Below are positions 49,001 to 61,056 of a DNA stretch of 64,000 bases, in pieces. Source of the DNA: Durio zibethinus (lineage: Eukaryota; Streptophyta; Magnoliopsida; Malvales; Malvaceae). Position numbers and translations under genes: made by a program. The stretch's first letter is position 1. Every line of letters begins with the position of its first letter. The notes beneath the pieces are model-generated. The model did no database searches, was not told the DNA's origin, and was given only the letters and a program-made list of their open reading frames with translations. The DNA lies in assembly GCF_002303985.1 (NCBI RefSeq), contig NW_019167826.1:14468370-14532369 (forward strand), given 5' to 3'.

Positions 49001-50231
49001 TTCTTGTAAAACTTCCTTACGGAGCTTCCCATACTACGACACAAATAGTCTACTGCCCCTGGTGTACAGCAAGCCATCTTGCAACTAAAACTACCTAGTC
49101 TTACCTTGCTGGGCATACTCCATCAAAGCCTTGGCTGTAGGATCATGCGTAAGTCCCTCCTTGATGTGCGGCACTAGTGACCCTTCTGGTTGGCTAATGG
49201 TAGCAAGGTTAGCCTTCCTACTCAGGGCGTATGCACCTCATATGGCTTGGCATGGTCTGGCAAGGCCAAGACTGGCTCCTCAGTCACAGCCCGCTTCAAC
49301 CTATCAAAGGCTTTCTGGCACCCTGTGCTCCACTCCTATGCTTTCCCTTTCTTGAGCAAGTTAGTCAATGGTGTGGCTATTGCTGAGTGACCTTTGATGA
49401 AGTGCCTGTAGTAGTTGACCAGCCTAAGGAACGATCTCAACTCAATGACCTTGGCTGGCGGTTGCCACTCCAGGATGGCGTGTATGTTGCCTTCATCCAT
49501 GCGTATCCTGCCACCTCCCACTATGTGGCTAAGGAATGGGATCTCCTGTGGGGCGAATGAGCACTTCTTCCTCTTGACAAATAGCTTGTGCGCCCGCAAC
49601 ACCTCAAACACCTGTCTCAAGTGGTCTACATGCTCTTTCAAAGTCTGGCTGTAGATCACAATGTCATCCAAATAAACCACAACAAACCGATCAAGGAATG
49701 ACTAAAGTACCTTGTTTATAAGGGTGCAAAATGTTGTTGGGGTGTTCGTGAGTCTGAAAGGCATCTCCAAGAACTCATACGAACATACCGAGTGGACAAT
49801 GCTATCTTTGGCTGCATCTCCCTTCTCGATCGCTGATTGATAGTAGCCTGACCCAAATCCAGCTCTGTGAAGTCACCTGCGTTCCAAGTTGATCGAACAA
49901 GTTTCGCGCAATGAGTGGGATGCGGGTTACTTTGTTCTTGATGGTCAGCTTGTTCAAAGCTCGATAGTCTATACACAGCTGAACGACCCATCAATGGCTT
50001 TGCGCTTGAAATAGAACTGGTGCCCATAGGCGGTGTCTTCGATGGCCTGATGAAGCCGTTATAACTAACTCTTTGAGCTACTTCCTTAACTCTTCAACTC
50101 TGGTGGAGACCATTCGGTAAGCGGGCTCTAGCGGGTGGCTTGGGCTCGGACCAGCTCGATCTTGTGGTCCACCTCCTCTAAGTGGTAAGCTTGCTAGGTA
50201 GCTTTACGGGCCATCACATCACTTAAAGGTC
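49001..50231 (-). pseudogene. RT with RNase H deleted, element C
   Basis: The RT palm and thumb are open at 49336-49680 (MVYLDDIVIYSQTL with YLDD at 49663-49674, and FLRLVNYYRHFIKGHS). Beyond KPYEVH the sequence jumps at about 49228 from pre-integrase linker (ttcctactcagggc) to tatgcacctcatatgg, deleting about 310 bp present at 1917-2235 of A, including most of RNase H. On the other side, 49730-50230 (RT fingers and pre-RT linker) is littered with single-base indels, so no frame survives. That density is unlike the rest of the element and may be sequence error. Confidence 0.88.
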
Positions 50232-50981
50232 TTAGCACCTCCAAGGGTGACTCGTCTCCTTCTCCCTTGGCTCATCATATTTCAGGGCTGCCAAGAAGGT
50301 GTCTTCTTGTCTGCTTACCGCCTTGGCAAATTGGATGGCTGACACCACCCGCGACCTAACTCCAGAGCCTCTCCTCAATGGCACTAAGCATTGGCACCAT
50401 GCATCCAAGATGCAAACACAATCGGTAAAAGGCACAAGGAGGGTGTTAATCTGAACAAGGAAATCCAACCCAATCATAAACTCATAGTCATCAAGGGGTA
50501 TTACCTCAATGGTCTGCTTGCCTTTCCAGTCTCCAAGCTGTAACTCCACTCCCTGCACTACTGCAATGGCTGGAACTTCCTTGGAGTTCATCATTTTGAT
50601 GGTACCAATCCCTTTCTGCACCTTTAGTTCAAGCTTCGGGGCTCTATCACCTGAAATAAAAAGATGTGAGGCACCTGTGTCCACCGGTGCGCTCACCTTC
50701 TGACCCGCAACCATCAGATCCGCAAACATCAAGCCTTCTGGCTTGTGGCTCCCCTTACTCTGGACAGCATTGAGCACCAACGACCCAAGCTTTGCTGCCC
50801 CTGCCTCTGGTTCCTCGTTAGACTCCTTGTCTACAGCAGCCAGCTTGCCCTTCTGTGGGTAATTGCACGCTATGTGGCTCCTGCCACATAGGTAGCATGC
50901 TAGTGGCTCTCGGTCCCCCTTTGCTTTCCACTTGCCTGCTGGTGGCTTCCTCTCGCCATCCTCTCGCCATCCTCTCGCCAT
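50232..50981 (-). pseudogene. gag end and protease, element C
   Basis: One open stretch of about 249 codons fusing the zinc knuckle (CYLCGRSHIACNY, last Cys replaced by Tyr as in A and D) to the protease (APVDTGASHLFISGD, DTG intact) and the VIPLDDYEFMIGLDFL region. It shows that gag and protease are read in one frame in this family. The N-terminal end is artificial: three 11-bp repeats and then satellite. Confidence 0.9.
50949..50981. repeat. 11-bp tandem triplicate at the element C/satellite junction
   Basis: cctctcgccat three times in a row, a single copy of which is native gag sequence (compare gcttcctcttgccatcctcgg in D). The next base is satellite (ctatgatcggacc). The local amplification marks a repair or slippage event at the breakpoint. 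Confidence 0.9.
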
Positions 50982-52503
50982 CTATGATCGGACCGGATCG
51001 AGGGTTGTGACAACAGGATCGACAGCACGCAGGGGGGATCGGGCCAATCCTCGGCATGCACATTCTGCCTTTCCAGCCGGCTGAGCACCTGTACGCCCAT
51101 TTTATGGGTTGGCTTAGGCATAGGGAGTTCATTCCATGTCTAAGGCCCAATCGGACGGAAGGTTGTGGCAGTGGGACTGGTAGCAAGCAGAGGGGGACCG
51201 GGCCGATCCTTGGCTTGTGCATTATGCCTCTCCGACTGGCTCAGTGCCCGCACGCTCGTTTCGTGGGTTGACTTAGGCATACGGAGTTCATTCTCAGTCT
51301 AAGATCAGACCAGACCGAGAGTTACAGCAGCAGGATTGACAGCTCGCAGGGGGGAACCGGGCCGATCCTTGGCTTACGCATTCTACCTCTCTGGCCAGCT
51401 GAGCGCCCGCACGCTCGTTTCATGGGTTGGCTTAGGCATACGGAGTTCATTCCATGTCCAAGCATACGGAGTTCATTCCCAGTCTAAGAGTGGACCGAAC
51501 GCGGGTTACCGCACCAGGACTAGCAGCAGGATCGACAACACGCAGGGGGGGATTGAGCTGATCTCCGGCTTGTGCATTCTGCCTCTCTGGCCGACTGAGC
51601 TCCCGCATGCTCATTTCGTGGGTTGGCTTAGGCATACGGAGTTCATTCCATGTCTAAGCCCCAGCCGAACCGAGGGTTGTGGTAGCAGGATCGGCAGCAC
51701 CCAGAGGGGGACTGGGCTGATCCCCGACTTGCACATTATGCCTATTCGGTCGGCCTCTCCGGCCGGCACGCTCGTTTCGTGGGTTGACTTAGGCATACGA
51801 AGTTCATCCCCAATCTAAGCATACGGAGTTCATTCCCAGTCTAAGATCGGACCGAACCAAGGGTTGCAGCAGTAGGATCGACAGCACGCAGAAGGGACCG
51901 GGCCGATCCCCGGCTTGTGCATTCTGCCTCTCCAACCGGCTGAGCGCCTGCATGCCAGTTTCATGGGTTGGCTTAGGCATAGGGAGTTCATTCCAAGTCT
52001 AAGCCCCAGCCGGACCGAGGGTTGTGGCAGGGGGATCGACAGCACACAGGGGGGACCGAGCGGATCCCCGACTTGTGCATTCTGCCTCTCCGGCCAGCTG
52101 AGCGCCCGCACGTCCGTTTCGTGGGTTGGCTTAGGCATAGGGAGTTCATTCCTTGTCTAAGCCCCAGCTGGACTGAGGGTTGTGGAAGCAGGACCGACAG
52201 CACGCAGAGGGGAACCGAGCTGATCCTCGCTTGCGCATTATGCCTCATCGGTCGGCTCAACGCCCGTACGCTCATTTCTTGGGTTGACTTATGCATACGG
52301 AGTTCATTCCAAGTCTAAGATCGGATCAGATCGAGGGTTACGACAACAGGATCGATAGCACGTAGTGGGGGCTGAGCCTATCCCCAGCTTGCTCAATCTG
52401 CCTCTCCGACCGACTGAGCGACCGCACGCTCATTTCGTAGGTTAGCTTAAGCATACGGAGTTCATTCCATGTCTAAGCATACAGAGTTCATTCCAAATCT
52501 AAG

Positions 52504-53101
52504 ATTTTGAGCCACGGTGCACATGTTGGGCTTGGGCATGTGTTGGTGCCGCATTTGTTTCACCCGGGACACCATCGCTGGAGCATCGTCGGAGAGCCTA
52601 GCAGGCGGCATTGGGGGTTTCGGTGATTGGGGGGCCGGGGGGTTGTGCGCACATGATGTGCGATGGGTGCTGGTACTTGGCCCTTATATTGGCCCCCTAT
52701 CCCTCATCAAACCTCGAGAACTTACACCCCCTTAAAGAGCATTTGAGATTTTATAGGTTTGCTACCAGTAGTCATTAAAGTGTTTGAAATGGGGACATTT
52801 TTTTCAAACGATCACAAAATCTTCTCCACTTCGAGTTTTTAGCTGAATTTTTTTGTGCATGCCAAGAAAAATACAAGGATCACCTTACCAAATTTGGGGA
52901 CAAAACTCTTTCTAAAAAATTTTAAACAATCCCGAACGTAAAATGTTTCAAAAATCATGAAAAATAGAAAACAGGGTCGTTTTGCCATGAAACTTCACAT
53001 GAAGGCTTAGGGGACCATTGTATGAATTTAAATGCCATAAAAATGGCATTGGCATGGCAGAAATGTGAAGATGTGCTTGAACCCACCTACCACCCGTTCG
53101 A
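52504..53101 (+). repeat. L module copy 19 (complete)
   Basis: Perfect palindrome gcgcacatgatgtgcg. Small deletions at caccttaccaaa and cgaacgtaaaatg. Confidence 0.9.
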
Positions 53102-54233
53102 TCCCCAGCTTGCGCATCTTGCCTCTCTGGTCGGCTGAGCACCCACACGCTCGTTTCGTGGGTTGACTTAGGCATACGTAGTTCATCCCCAGTCTAAGCA
53201 TACGGAGTTCATTCCCAATCTAAGATCGGACCAGACTGAGGGTTGCGACAACAGGATCGACAGCACGCGAAAGGGATCGAGCCAATCCTCGGCTTACACA
53301 TTCTGCCTCTCCGTTCAGCTAAGCACCCGTACGCCCGCTTTGTGGGTTGGCTTAGGCATAGGGAGTTCATTCCATGTCTAAGCTCCAGCCGGACCGAGGG
53401 TTTTGGCAGTAGGACCGGCAGCGGGATCGGCAGCACGCAGAGGTGGACCTGGCTAATCCCCGGCTTGCACGTTATGCCTCTCCGGCCGGTTGAGCACCTA
53501 CACGTTCATTTTGTGGGTTGACTTAGGCATACGAAGTTCATCCCCAATCTAAGCATACGGAGTTCAATCCCAGTCTAAGATCGGATCGGAACGAGGGTTG
53601 CGACAGCAGGATCGATAGCACGTAAGGGGACCGGGCCGATCCCCAGCTTGCACATTCTGCCTCTCCGACCGGCTGAGCGCCCGCACGCCCATTTCATGGG
53701 TTGGCTTAAGCATAGGGAGCTCATTCCATGTCTAAGCCCTAGCCGGACCGAAGGTTGTGGCAGCGGTATCGACAGCACACAGGGGGGACCGAGCGGATCC
53801 CCAGCTTGCGCATTATGCTCTCTGGTCGATGAGCACCCGCACACCCGTTTCATGGGTTGGCTTAGGCATAAGGAGTTCACTCCATGTCTAAGCCCCAACC
53901 GACCAAGGGTTGTGGCAGCAGGACTGGCAGCACGCAGAGGGGACCAGGCCGATCCCTGGCTTGCGCATTATGCCTCTTCGACTGACTGAACGCCTGTATG
54001 CTCATTTCGTGGGTTGACTTATGCATACGGAGTTCATTCCGAGTCTAAGATCGGACCGGACTGAGGGTTGTGGCAGCAGGATCGACAGCACGTAGGGGGG
54101 ACCGGGCTGATCCCTGGCTTGCACATTCTGCCTTTCCGGCCAGCTGAGCGCCCGCACGCTCGTTTCGTAGGTTAGCTTAGGCATACGGAGTTCATTCCAT
54201 GTCTAAGCATATGGAGTTCATTCCCAATCTAAG

Positions 54234-54859
54234 ATTTTGAGCCCCAATGCACATGCTGGGCTCGGGCATGTGCTGGTGCAGCATTTTTTTCGCTCAGGGC
54301 ACCATCATCCGGGGCATCGTCGGAGCATCGCCGAAGAGCCTAACCAGCGGCATTGGGGTTCCGACGATTGAGGGGGCGGGGGGTTCTGCGCACATGATGT
54401 TGTGATGGGTGCAGGTACTTGGCCCTTATATTGGCCCCCTATCCCTCATCTAACCTCGAGAACTCACACCCCCTTAAAAGAGCATTTGAGATTTTATAGG
54501 TTTGCATGCCAGTAGCCCACTAAAGTGTCTGAAATGGGGACACTTTTTTCAAACGGTCACAAAATCTTCTCCCACTTCAGTTTTTAGCTGAATTTTTTTG
54601 TGCCTACCAATAAAATACAAGGATCACCTCTACCAAATTTGGGGACAAAACTCTTTCTAAAAAAATTTTAAAAAATCCTGAACCGCAAAAAGTTTTCGAA
54701 AATCATGAAAAATAGAAAACGGGTTGTCTTGCCACGAACACTTCACATGATAAGCCTTAGGGGACCATTGTAATGACATTTTACCACACCATAAAAATGG
54801 TCACTGGCATGGCAGAAATATGAAGATGTGCCTTGAACCCCACCTACCACCCGTTCCGT
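54234..54859 (+). repeat. L module copy 20 (indel-rich)
   Basis: Recognisable throughout, but with about a dozen one-base indels including gatgttgtgatggg in the palindrome and tgcatgccagtagccc. It ends ccgttccgtccc. Confidence 0.85.
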
Positions 54860-55562
54860 CCCTAACTTGCGCATCCTGCCTCTCCTGGTCGATGAGCACC
54901 CATACGCTCATTTCGTGGTTGACTTAGGCATACGGAGTTCCTCCCCAGTATAAGGCATGCAGAGTTCATTCCCAATCTAAGATCAGACCTGGGACCGAGG
55001 GCTGCGGCAACGGGATCCGATGCACACAGGGGGGAACTGGGCTGTATCCAGCCAAGCTTTTCTCATTCAGCCTCTCCAGCCAGGCTGAGCGCCCGCATGC
55101 CCGGTTCATGGGTTGGCTTAGGCAATACGGAAGTCTCATTTCCTATAGTCTAAGTCTCGTTGGTGGGACCAGAGGTGTTGTGGTGTAGCTGGAACTCGGA
55201 CAGCATCACAGAGGGGGATCGGGGCCCGATCCCCGACTTGCACATTATGCCACTCTGGCCAGCTCAGCGCCCGCACGCTCATTTCATGGGTTGACTTAGG
55301 CTTGCGGAGTTCATTCCTAGTCTAAGATTGGACCAGACCGAGGGTTACGGCGGTAAGATCGACAACACGTAGGGGGGACCGGGTCGATCCTCGACTTTTG
55401 CATTCTGCCTCTTCAGTGGGCTGAGTGCCCATACGCTCATTTCATGGGTTGGCTTAGGCATACAGAGTTCATTCCATGTCTAAGCATACAGAGTTCATTC
55501 CCAGTCTAAGAACGAACTGGACCGAGGGTTGCGGCAGCAGGATCGACAGCACGTAGGGGGAC

Positions 55563-56562
55563 NNNNNNNNNNNNNNNNNNNNNNNNNNNNNNNNNNNNNN
55601 NNNNNNNNNNNNNNNNNNNNNNNNNNNNNNNNNNNNNNNNNNNNNNNNNNNNNNNNNNNNNNNNNNNNNNNNNNNNNNNNNNNNNNNNNNNNNNNNNNNN
55701 NNNNNNNNNNNNNNNNNNNNNNNNNNNNNNNNNNNNNNNNNNNNNNNNNNNNNNNNNNNNNNNNNNNNNNNNNNNNNNNNNNNNNNNNNNNNNNNNNNNN
55801 NNNNNNNNNNNNNNNNNNNNNNNNNNNNNNNNNNNNNNNNNNNNNNNNNNNNNNNNNNNNNNNNNNNNNNNNNNNNNNNNNNNNNNNNNNNNNNNNNNNN
55901 NNNNNNNNNNNNNNNNNNNNNNNNNNNNNNNNNNNNNNNNNNNNNNNNNNNNNNNNNNNNNNNNNNNNNNNNNNNNNNNNNNNNNNNNNNNNNNNNNNNN
56001 NNNNNNNNNNNNNNNNNNNNNNNNNNNNNNNNNNNNNNNNNNNNNNNNNNNNNNNNNNNNNNNNNNNNNNNNNNNNNNNNNNNNNNNNNNNNNNNNNNNN
56101 NNNNNNNNNNNNNNNNNNNNNNNNNNNNNNNNNNNNNNNNNNNNNNNNNNNNNNNNNNNNNNNNNNNNNNNNNNNNNNNNNNNNNNNNNNNNNNNNNNNN
56201 NNNNNNNNNNNNNNNNNNNNNNNNNNNNNNNNNNNNNNNNNNNNNNNNNNNNNNNNNNNNNNNNNNNNNNNNNNNNNNNNNNNNNNNNNNNNNNNNNNNN
56301 NNNNNNNNNNNNNNNNNNNNNNNNNNNNNNNNNNNNNNNNNNNNNNNNNNNNNNNNNNNNNNNNNNNNNNNNNNNNNNNNNNNNNNNNNNNNNNNNNNNN
56401 NNNNNNNNNNNNNNNNNNNNNNNNNNNNNNNNNNNNNNNNNNNNNNNNNNNNNNNNNNNNNNNNNNNNNNNNNNNNNNNNNNNNNNNNNNNNNNNNNNNN
56501 NNNNNNNNNNNNNNNNNNNNNNNNNNNNNNNNNNNNNNNNNNNNNNNNNNNNNNNNNNNNNN
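55563..56562. other. Assembly gap, exactly 1000 N
   Basis: A round length implies a placeholder of unknown true size. Satellite lies on the left and the protease region of element D on the right, so the 3' half of D (RT to 3' LTR) is either inside the gap or absent. Confidence 0.98.
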
Positions 56563-56960
56563 ATGGCTGACACCACCGCGACCTAACTCCAGACCCTCTT
56601 CTCAATGGCACTAGGCATTGGCACCGTGCATCCAAGATGCAAACACAATCGACAAAAGGCACAAGGAGGGCATTAATCTGAACAAGAAAATCCAACCCAA
56701 TCACAAACTCATAGTCGTCAAAGGGTATTACCTCAATGGTCTCCTTGCCTTTTTAGTTTCCAAGCTGCAACTCCACTCCCCGCACTACTCCAATGGCTGG
56801 AACTTTCTTAGAGTTCACCGTTTTGATGGTACCAGTCCTTTTCTGCACTTTTAGTCTGACCTTCTGGGCTCCATCACCTGAAATAAAAAGATGTGAGGCA
56901 CCATGTCCACCAGTGCACTCACCTTCTGACCCACAACCATCAGATCCGTAAACATTAAGC
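56563..56960 (-). pseudogene. Protease remnant, element D
   Basis: Reads IGLDFLVQINALLVPFVDCVCILD up to the gap, with a one-base loss near the gap edge (accaccgcgacc, usually accacccgcgacc). The active-site codons are frameshifted: ALVDM then out of frame, because one base is missing in ggcaccatgtcc compared with C. Confidence 0.85.
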
Positions 56961-58214
56961 CCTTTGGCTTACTGCTCCCCTTACTCTGGACAGCATTGAG
57001 CACCAATGACCCAAGCTTTGCTACCCCTGACTCTGGCTCCTCATCAGACTCCTTGTCTACAGCAGCCCGCTTGCCCTTCTGTGGGTAATTGCACGCTATG
57101 TGGCTCCCTCCACATAGGTAGCATGCTAGTGGCTCTCGGTCCCTTTTTGCTTTCCACTTGCCTGCTGGTGGCTTCCTCTTGCCATCCTCGGTTGAACGAT
57201 CTCGATCTCTATCCTTGGACTTCCGATCACGGTCTTTCCCCTTGGACTGCTTCTTTCGGTCCCTATCATCCTTGTCCTTACCCTTGGGCTTGGTAGACTC
57301 GAACTTGTTCAGAGGCTTGAACTCTATCAAGGCCTCGGCAGTAGTCATGGCTTTAGCCAAGTCATGAACTCCTCTCCTTTATAGCTCATGCTTCACCCAT
57401 GGCTTCAGCCCATCCATGAAAGCAAATAAGGAGTCCTTCTCGCCTAGATCCGAGATCTATAGCATCAGTTCAGAGATTTTTTGGACATACTCCCTTATGT
57501 CCCCTTGCTGGCTCAGCCTGCACAACTTTGCCAGCGCCTCATCATCGACATACTCTAGGTAAAATTATCTCTAAACTCTTTTTGGAACTCTGCCCAGGTT
57601 CCAATCTTGGCACTTCCACGCCTGACATCATCACACCTATGCCTCTACCACAATAAGGCTACATCAGTGAGATACATAGCAGCGGTGCTTACCTCTATCG
57701 CCTCGTCTTGCATGCCCATGGCCTGGAAGTACTGCTCCATACCCTAAAGGTAGTTATCTACTTTCTTGGCCGCCCTAGTCACCTTAAACTCTTGAGGCTT
57801 GGGGACATCCAATCTGGACTTGGACACTCCAGCAAACAAGCCATTCCTAATGGCAATCTTGCAAGCAACGAGCTCACTGGTAAGCTTCTCCATCCGCTGG
57901 CGCATGGCCTCTATGCCATCGTGCAAGGTCAGCACTTTAGCCTCCAAGGTCTGATTTTTTTGGGTGAACACGTCCAAGCCTTTGTTGAGAGCAGCTTGCA
58001 GCTCACTTTGGATCCCTCCCATGGAGTCTAGCGATGCAATGTGAGTCTCTACCCCCTCAAGCTTCTTCTCCATGTCGCCCATGGTCACCTCCACCTTGGC
58101 CAACCTACCGTCCATGGTAGACCAGATATCTCTAGAACTAGCTTTCCTCCCTCTTCCACACCCATGCTCCTGGTCCTCTGGTTGTTGGTTAGCAGCGTCA
58201 CTTTGGGATGCCAT
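56961..58214 (-). pseudogene. gag, element D
   Basis: Start at the ATG 58212-58214 (MASQSDAANQQ). The N-terminal 157 codons are open as far as KKVDNYL, where TGG is TAG (about 57744), and include the coiled coil (LAKVEVTMGDMEKKLEGVETH). The capsid-like domain follows in broken frames (about 57400-57740), then 56851-57360 is open with the charged linker and the knuckle CYLCGGSHIACNY. A loss of one codon in SMGEEIQ (SMGGIQ) is specific to this copy. Confidence 0.9.
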
Positions 58215-58254
58215 CTCCTCTAACCTGCACACACAAACACGTAGAATTGAACTT

Positions 58255-58266
58255 CCTCTGATACCA
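58255..58266 (-). other. Primer-binding site (tRNA-iMet), element D
   Basis: Minus strand TGGTATCAGAGG, one mismatch at the last base relative to A and B. Confidence 0.88.
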
Positions 58267-58268
58267 AC

Positions 58269-58890
58269 TATCACGGGCTCCGACCTTAGACTCAAAAACC
58301 GTATAGCCTTAGGCTTTGAATCTCCTCTTTTAAGCTTAAGTCAGCCTAAAACACAAGCGTATGAGCACTAGAACAACAGGAAGGGCTGATTACGCAAGTT
58401 AAAGAGAAATAGGATAAGAAGGTAGAATTCTAGAAATGCTCTTGTATTCACTAAAACAGAAGTGTTTGATGGTGTACAAATGAAGGAGGAGTAGCCCTCT
58501 ATTTATAGTTAAGGCTCCAGCTTACACTTAATGGCAATATCCCTAGAATAAAGGCTAAAATCATGGGATTATATAGATTATAATCAATCAGGATGCTAAC
58601 TCCTGATTTTCAGGGTCAACCAAATCTGCCTAGATGCTGCTGCTGATCTTGCTTGCTTCCAAAAGCTTCCCTTGCATGTCCAGCACCTTGGGCCTTTCTG
58701 GATGTGGTGCAGGTAGCTTGTATGCCAGGCCTTGGTCTCACAGGCTGGCCTGCAATTTGGGCGGGCATTCTGAACTCATTTGCTAGGCTTTGCGTGCATA
58801 CCCGCCAGCACACCTGGTCTGCGGGCCTCAACCTCTGGCTCTCCTGCTGGTGCGCCTGATGTGCCTGGCGTGCCCACCCTGGGCATGACA
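58269..58890 (-). repeat. 5' LTR of element D (622 bp)
   Basis: Inner end TATCA (usual TGTCA), outer end TGACA at 58886-58890, followed at once by cttggccttatattgg of an L module. TATA box (minus) at 58499-58507. Confidence 0.93.
58499..58507 (-). promoter_or_regulatory. LTR TATA box, element D
   Basis: TATAAATAG on the minus strand, same LTR position as in A and B. Confidence 0.65.
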
Positions 58891-59317
58891 CTTGGCCTTA
58901 TATTGGCCCCCTATCCCTCATCAAACCTCGAGAACTCACACCCCCTTAAAGAGCATTTGAGATTTTATAGGTTTGCTGCCAGTAGCCATTAAAGTGTCCG
59001 AAATGGGGACACTTTTTTCAAACGGTCACAAAATCTTCTCCACTTCGAGTTTTTAGCTGAAGTTTTTTGTGCATGCCAACAAAAATACAAGGATCACCTC
59101 TACCAAATTTGGGGACAAAACTCTTTCTAAAAAAATTCTAAAAAATCTCGAACCACAAAATGTTTCAAAAATCGTGAAAAATAGAAAATGGGTCGTCTTG
59201 CCACGAAACTTCACATGAAGGCTTAGGGGACCATTGTATGAATTCACAAGCCATAAAAATGGCATTGGCATGGCAGAAATATGAAAATGTGCTTGAACCC
59301 ACCTACCACCCGTTCGA
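58891..59317 (+). repeat. L module copy 21 (5' truncated at LTR junction)
   Basis: Begins at the same base as copy 0 but carries the common variants cctcgagaactc and cccccttaaagag, so it is not the direct duplicate of copy 0. Confidence 0.9.
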
Positions 59318-60451
59318 TCCTCGGCTTACGCAACCTGCCTCTCTGCTCGGCTGAGCGCCCGCACCCTCGTTTTGTGGGTTGACTTAGGCATACGGAGTTC
59401 ATCCCCAATCTAAGCATATGGAGTTCATTCCCAGTTTAAGATCAGACTGGATCGAAGGTTGTGGCAGCAAGATCGACAGCACGTAGGGGGGACCGGGCCA
59501 ATCCCCGGCTTGCACATTCTGCCTCTTCGACCGACTGAGCACCCGCACGCCTGTTTCGTGGGCTAGCTTAGACATAGGGAGTTCATTCCATGTCTAAGCC
59601 CCAGCCGGACCAAGGGTTGTGGCAACGGGACCGACAGCATGCAAAGGGGGACCGGGTCGATCCCTGGTTTGCGCGTTATGCCTCCCCGACCGGCTCAGTG
59701 CCTGCACGTTCATTTCATGGGTTGACTTAGGCATACGGAGTTCACTCCATGTCTAAGCATACAGAGTTCATTCCCAGTCTAAGATCGGACTGGATCGAGG
59801 GTTGCAGCAGCAGGACTAGTAGCAGGATCAGCAGCACGAAGGGGGGATCGGGTCGATCCCCGATTTGCACATTCTGCCTCTCCGATCGGCTGAGCACCCG
59901 CACGCTCGTTTCATGGGTTGACTTCGGCATACGGAGTTCATTCCCAGTCTAAGATCGGACCGGATCGAGGGTTACGGCAGTAGGATCGACAACACGTAGG
60001 GGGGACCGGGCTGATCCTCGGCTTGCGCATTCTGCCTCTCCGGTCGGCTAAGCACCTGCACGCCCGTTTCATGGGTTGGCTTAGGTATAAGGAGTTCATT
60101 CCATGTCTAAGCCCCAGCCAGACCGAGTATGTGGCAGCGGGACTGACAGCACATAAAGGGGGATCAGGCGGTCCTCAGCTTGCGCATTATGCCTCTTCGG
60201 CCGGCTCAGCGCCCTACGCTCGTTTCGTGGGTTGACTTATGCGTACAAAGTTCAATCCCAGTCTAAGATCAGACCAGACAGAGGGTTGCGGTAGCAAGAT
60301 CGATAGCACACAGGGGGCGACTGAACCGATACCCTGCTTGTGCATTCTGCCTCTCCGACCGGCTGAGCTCCCGCACGCTCGTTTCATGGGTTAGCTTAGG
60401 CATAGGAGTTCATTCCATGTCTAAGCATACGGAGTTCATTCCCAGTCTAAG

Positions 60452-61056
60452 ATTTTGAGCCACGGTGCACATGCTGGGCTCGAGCATGTGCTGGTGGTGC
60501 ATTTTTTTCGCCCGGGGCACCATCGTTGGAGCATCGCCTAAGCATCACCGGAGAGCCTAACCGACGGCATTGGGGGTTTCGACGGATGGGGGGCCAGGGG
60601 GTGTGCGCACATGATGTGCGAAGGGTGCTGGTACTTGGCCCTTATATTGGCCCCCTATCCCTCATCAAACCTCGAGATTTCACACCCCCTTAAAGAGCAT
60701 TTGAGATTTTATAGGTTTGCTGCTAGTAGCCATTAAAATGTCTAAAATGAGGACACTTTTTTCTAACGGTCACAAAATCTTCTCCACTTCGAGTTTTTAG
60801 CTGAATTGTTTTGTGCATGCCAAAAAAAATACAAGGATCACCTCTACCAAAATTTGGGGACAAAACTCTTTCTAAAAAAATTTTAAAAAATCTCGAACTG
60901 TAAAAAGTTTCAAAAATCATGAAAAATAGAAAATCGGTCATCTTGTCACGAAACTTCACATGAAGGCTTAGGGGACCATTGCATGAATTGACAAGCCATA
61001 AAAATGGCATTGGCATGGCAGAAATATGAAGATGTGATTGAACCCACCTACCACCT
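60452..61056 (+). repeat. L module copy 22 (joined to LTR scrap)
   Basis: Complete 5' end with doubled gcatcg unit. It ends accacct, where LTR sequence (ttaaccaaatctgcc) takes over. Confidence 0.9.

Larger units (their letters stand above)
47344..50981 (-). mobile_element. Ty3/gypsy chromovirus element C, truncated at both ends
   Basis: Minus-strand relic of the same family. It keeps the outer part of the 3' LTR (47344-47702), chromodomain, integrase, part of RT, protease and the end of gag. The 5' LTR, primer site and N-terminal gag are missing, and RNase H is removed by an internal deletion at about 49228. Both ends run directly into mid-monomer satellite. No target duplication is visible, so the present ends are recombination or deletion breakpoints and not original termini. 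Confidence 0.93.
50982..55562 (+). repeat. Satellite domain 3
   Basis: Alpha/beta monomers with two L modules (52504-53101 and 54234-54859), ending at the N gap. The longest open frame in the window's array lies here (51336-51818, 160 codons) and is built of three monomers. From about 54240 to 55270 the sequence has many single-base insertions and deletions in otherwise constant motifs (for example gtagcccactaaagtg and gatcggggcccgatcc). Confidence 0.92.
56563..58890 (-). mobile_element. Ty3/gypsy chromovirus element D, 5' half
   Basis: Minus-strand copy with the 5' LTR (58269-58890), primer site, gag and protease, cut by the gap at 56562. Shares with A and C the Tyr-for-Cys change in the zinc knuckle and with A the exact LTR/L-module junction. 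Its gag carries a stop at the NYLWG tryptophan, as B does. Confidence 0.93.
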
